Source: JBAZCI01 sp041671025
GTDB lineage: Bacteria > Patescibacteriota > Patescibacteriia > UBA10025
DNA length: 6,193 nt
Assembly (NCBI GenBank): GCA_041671025.1
Contig: JBAZCI010000046.1
Span: 1-6,193, forward strand
Direction of reading: 5' to 3'
Both the position numbers and the translations under genes were made by a program. Each line of letters opens with the position of its first letter. Position 1 is the stretch's first letter. Under the pieces are notes generated by a model, which worked only from the letters and a program-made list of their open reading frames with translations, did no database searches and was not told the origin of the DNA. Below, piece after piece: positions 6,028-6,193 of this stretch.

Positions 6028-6069
6028 ATCGGGCTGTACGCATACGTATTCGGTAATTGAACGCTGATA

Positions 6070-6078
6070 TGCTATACT
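6070..6078 (+). promoter_or_regulatory. Extended -10 promoter element (TGCTATACT) before the last gene
   Basis: TATACT (6073-6078, five of six to TATAAT) is preceded by TG at the extended -10 position (6070-6071). No good -35 lies 16-18 bases upstream; TTGAAC at 6057 is too close. Transcription would begin near 6085, about six bases before the ATG at 6091, giving a nearly leaderless message. The core GCTATACT resembles GCTACACT in the ileS promoter. Confidence 0.5.
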
Positions 6079-6090
6079 GTGATGTACCGT

Positions 6091-6193
6091 ATGTCAAAAC
6101 GTTCTAAAGCCCGGTCAGAAAATGAAAAGTCCGCAAAAACGGATGCCACTGAAGAGGCAGTCGATCGTCGCATTCCGGTTGCAGATGATTCAG
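6091..6193 (+). CDS. Unrecognised protein, N-terminal 34 residues (3' truncated by window edge)
   Basis: The frame stays open to the right edge. It begins MSKRSKARSENEKSAKT and continues to RRIPVADDS, a highly charged, low-complexity and probably disordered N-terminus with no signal peptide or membrane segment. In-frame starts also exist at 6082 (ATG) and 6079 (GTG), but they sit at or upstream of the predicted transcription start near 6085, so 6091 is preferred. It follows recO by 63 bases on the same strand and appears to have its own promoter. Charged tails of this sort occur on GrpE-like, nucleic-acid-binding and many other proteins; too little is visible to name it. Confidence 0.55.
   Translation, partial: MSKRSKARSENEKSAKTDATEEAVDRRIPVADDS

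Noticed and set aside
6048..6056. ATTCGGTAA shared with 2200-2208
   Set aside because: A single shared 9-mer in 6 kb of A/T-biased spacers is within chance, and the flanks do not match.
6028..6069. Terminator between recO and the last gene
   Set aside because: Only short partial palindromes around TACGTA are present; there is no stable stem followed by a T-run.

Overview
The window is a moderate-GC bacterial segment with all supported genes on the + strand. It holds the 3' part of one glycosyltransferase gene, a complete second glycosyltransferase gene, a 544-bp non-coding stretch rich in inverted repeats, a complete isoleucyl-tRNA synthetase gene (ileS), recO three bases behind it, and the first 34 codons of an unrecognised gene.

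The IleRS is of the eukaryote-like/type 2 kind. Its wording (GIHH in place of HIGH, GTGIVHTAVMYG in the editing domain), the sparse Shine-Dalgarno sites, and the spacer repeats with GTCCGCC/GGCGGAC hairpins resemble what I remember of Candidate Phyla Radiation (Patescibacteria) genomes. That placement is inference from memory, not a search result. TGA is used as an ordinary stop at the end of recO, which argues against the UGA-to-Gly lineages (Gracilibacteria, Absconditabacteria).

Layout. 1-680 and 696-1787: two GT4-type (GT-B fold) glycosyltransferases, probably the tail of a polysaccharide or glycoconjugate operon. 1788-2331: no gene; from left to right a perfect 14-bp stem-loop, a 14-bp T5GTACA5 palindrome, a 93-bp composite inverted-repeat element of the 'TGTCATCCTGAG...CTCAGAATGACA' kind, a patch of AACTT words with a small hairpin, and a good sigma70-like promoter for ileS. 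2332-6027: a likely ileS-recO operon, pairing a translation enzyme with a recombinational-repair protein. 6028-6090: a short spacer with an extended -10 element. 6091 to the edge: start of a charged, probably disordered N-terminus.

Nothing here amounts to a clear new multi-gene system. The points most worth a second look are the swapped GIHH signature of the IleRS (a variant linked to mupirocin hyper-resistance in another type 2 IleRS), its altered editing motif, the Glu-to-Asp change in the first glycosyltransferase, the composite repeat, and the shared GCTAYACT promoter word placed so close to the start codons that transcripts would be nearly leaderless.
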